Assembly: GCF_005876855.1 (NCBI RefSeq)
Contig: NZ_QLAE01000016.1
Span: 1-64,000 of the forward strand
DNA: 64,000 nt
Direction: 5' to 3'
Source: Stutzerimonas nosocomialis
Lineage (GTDB): Bacteria; Pseudomonadota; Gammaproteobacteria; Pseudomonadales; Pseudomonadaceae
The notes below the pieces were generated by a model. The model was not told where the DNA came from. It worked only from the letters and a program-made list of their open reading frames with translations, and made no database searches. Positions 62,820 through 64,000 of the stretch are shown piece after piece; the first letter of the stretch is position 1, and the number at the start of each line of letters is the position of its first letter. The position numbers were made by a program, and so were the translations under genes.

Positions 62820-64000
62820 ATGGCGACACCTCTGCCCTGCTACCACTGCGGGTTGCCGGTACCCGCGGGTAGCCGTTTCACCGCCACCGTTCTCGGTGAG
62901 CCCCGCGACATGTGCTGTCCGGGCTGCCAGGCGGTCGCCGAAGCGATCGTCGAGGGCGGCCTGGAAAGCTATTACCAGCACCGCAGCGAAACCTCGGCCA
63001 ACCCCCAGGCCCTGCCCCAGGCGCTCAGCGATGAACTCCGGCTGTACGACCGCGCCGATGTGCAGGAACCGTTCGTCCGTCATGACGGGGAACTGGCCAG
63101 CACCGCCCTGCACATCGAAGGCATCAGCTGCGCCGCCTGCGGCTGGCTGATCGAACGCCACCTGCGCGGCCTGGACGGCGTGGCCGAGGCGAGCCTCAAC
63201 CTGTCCAACCACCGCCTGCAGGTGCGCTGGAGCGATGCCCGCCTGCCGCTCAGCGAACTGCTCGGCGAGTTGCGCCGAATCGGCTACGCCGCCCACCCCT
63301 ATCAGGCCGACCAGGCCGCCGAACGCATCGCCCGGGAAAACCGCCGGGCGATGCGCCAGCTCGGCGTCACCGGGCTGCTCTGGATGCAGGTGATGATGGC
63401 GAGCATGGCGACCTGGCCGGAATTCAACCTCGACCTGTCGGCGGGCATGGACCGCATCCTGCGCTGGACCGCGCTGCTGCTCACCACGCCGATCGTGTTC
63501 TATTGCTGCACCGATTTCTTCAAGGGCGCGGTCCGCGACCTGCGTACCCGCCACCTGACGATGGACGTCTCGGTGTCACTGGCCATCGGCGGCGCCTACG
63601 TGGCGGGCATCTGGTCGACGGTGACCGGCCATGGCGAGCTGTATTTCGATGCGGTCGGCATGTTCGCACTCTTCCTGCTGGCCGGACGCTACCTCGAACG
63701 CCGCGCCCGGGAACGCACCGCATCGGCGACGGCGCAGCTGGTCAACCTGCTGCCCACCTCCTGCCTGAAGCTGGACGAAGACGGGCAGAGCCACCGGATC
63801 CTGCTCAGCGAACTGCGCATCGGCGACCGCGTCCTGGTCACGCCCGGCTCGCTGATACCGGCCGACGGGGTGATCCTCGACGGACAGTCGAGCGTCGACG
63901 AATCGGTGCTGACCGGCGAATACCTGCCGCAACCGCGCGTGGTCGGCGATACGGTGACGGCGGGCACGCTCAACGTCGAAGGCCCGCTGACCCTCGGCGT
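62820..64000 (+). CDS. ccoI: Copper-exporting P1B-type ATPase CcoI, 3' end off the window
   Basis: About 393 N-terminal residues. CYHCG and CCPGC zinc-finger-like start, a metal-binding domain with GISCAACGWLIE, four membrane helices and the TGEYLP actuator-domain motif; the CPC and DKTGT segments fall beyond position 64000. Supplies copper to CuB of cbb3. ATG at 62820 with AAGGG just before, 10 bases after ccoH. No stop codon inside the window. Confidence 0.92.
   Translation, partial: MATPLPCYHCGLPVPAGSRFTATVLGEPRDMCCPGCQAVAEAIVEGGLESYYQHRSETSANPQALPQALSDELRLYDRADVQEPFVRHDGELASTALHIEGISCAACGWLIERHLRGLDGVAEASLNLSNHRLQVRWSDARLPLSELLGELRRIGYAAHPYQADQAAERIARENRRAMRQLGVTGLLWMQVMMASMATWPEFNLDLSAGMDRILRWTALLLTTPIVFYCCTDFFKGAVRDLRTRHLTMDVSVSLAIGGAYVAGIWSTVTGHGELYFDAVGMFALFLLAGRYLERRARERTASATAQLVNLLPTSCLKLDEDGQSHRILLSELRIGDRVLVTPGSLIPADGVILDGQSSVDESVLTGEYLPQPRVVGDTVTAGTLNVEGPLTLG

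Overview
The window is a stretch of high-GC gammaproteobacterial chromosome. Protein families and gene order point to the Pseudomonas stutzeri group (Stutzerimonas) or a close Pseudomonas. The evidence is ribosome modulation factor next to pyrD, a Pseudomonas-type fliC-flaG-fliD-fliS block, EarP beside an EF-P carrying Arg32, WbpL/WbpM beside ihfB, and two tandem cbb3 oxidase operons of which only the second has ccoQ (the ccoNOP/ccoNOQP arrangement I recall for P. stutzeri). I saw no rRNA, tRNA, CRISPR array, prophage or insertion sequence.

Layout. 1-4.2 kb: rlmL (cut by the window edge), rmf, pyrD and two conserved small or hypothetical genes. 4.2-10 kb: a leftward bacteriophytochrome operon in the order bphP, response regulator, hybrid histidine kinase, heme oxygenase bphO. 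10-13 kb: secreted alpha/beta hydrolase, YkgJ-type Cys-cluster protein, DEDDh exonuclease, ppnP. 13-17 kb: flagellin, FlaG, cap and FliS chaperone, with sigma-28 promoters in front of fliC and, separately, fliS. 17-24 kb: ligA, zipA, smc. 24.7-26.8 kb: moaA and a voltage-gated K+ channel. 26.9-32.6 kb: a caa3-type cytochrome oxidase cluster with a fused subunit I-III and CtaG. 32.7-36.4 kb: SLC13/DASS transporter, efp, earP and the 4.5S RNA. 36.5-42.1 kb: wbpM, wbpL, ihfB and a DEAD-box helicase, with an AT-rich gap where an O-antigen cluster would be expected. 42.4-49 kb: a spermidine-synthase-like gene broken by an amber codon, class II DAHP synthase, tusA, rlmM, acnA. 49.1-51.7 kb: a GDP-mannose pyrophosphorylase/PMI gene and a short AlgD-like fragment behind a sigma-54-type promoter. 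51.7-64 kb: aer, an alpha/beta hydrolase, ccoNOP, ccoNOQP, ccoG, ccoH and the start of ccoI.

Themes. Respiration dominates: one caa3 and two cbb3 oxidases plus assembly factors, with an ANR/FNR-type box ahead of the first cbb3 operon. Aer and the two-component phytochrome system add oxygen/redox and light sensing. The points most worth checking are the decayed AlgD-like gene that keeps a good ribosome binding site and a sigma-54 promoter with repeats upstream; the collapsed O-antigen locus; the uncoupling of fliS from fliD; the amber codon in the spermidine-synthase-like gene; the apparent sequence homogenisation between the two cbb3 operons; and the unresolved start of the caa3 subunit II gene. 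Start codons were chosen by ribosome binding site and family N-termini rather than by longest ORF. Family assignments are from recognition of the translated sequence, not from database searches.
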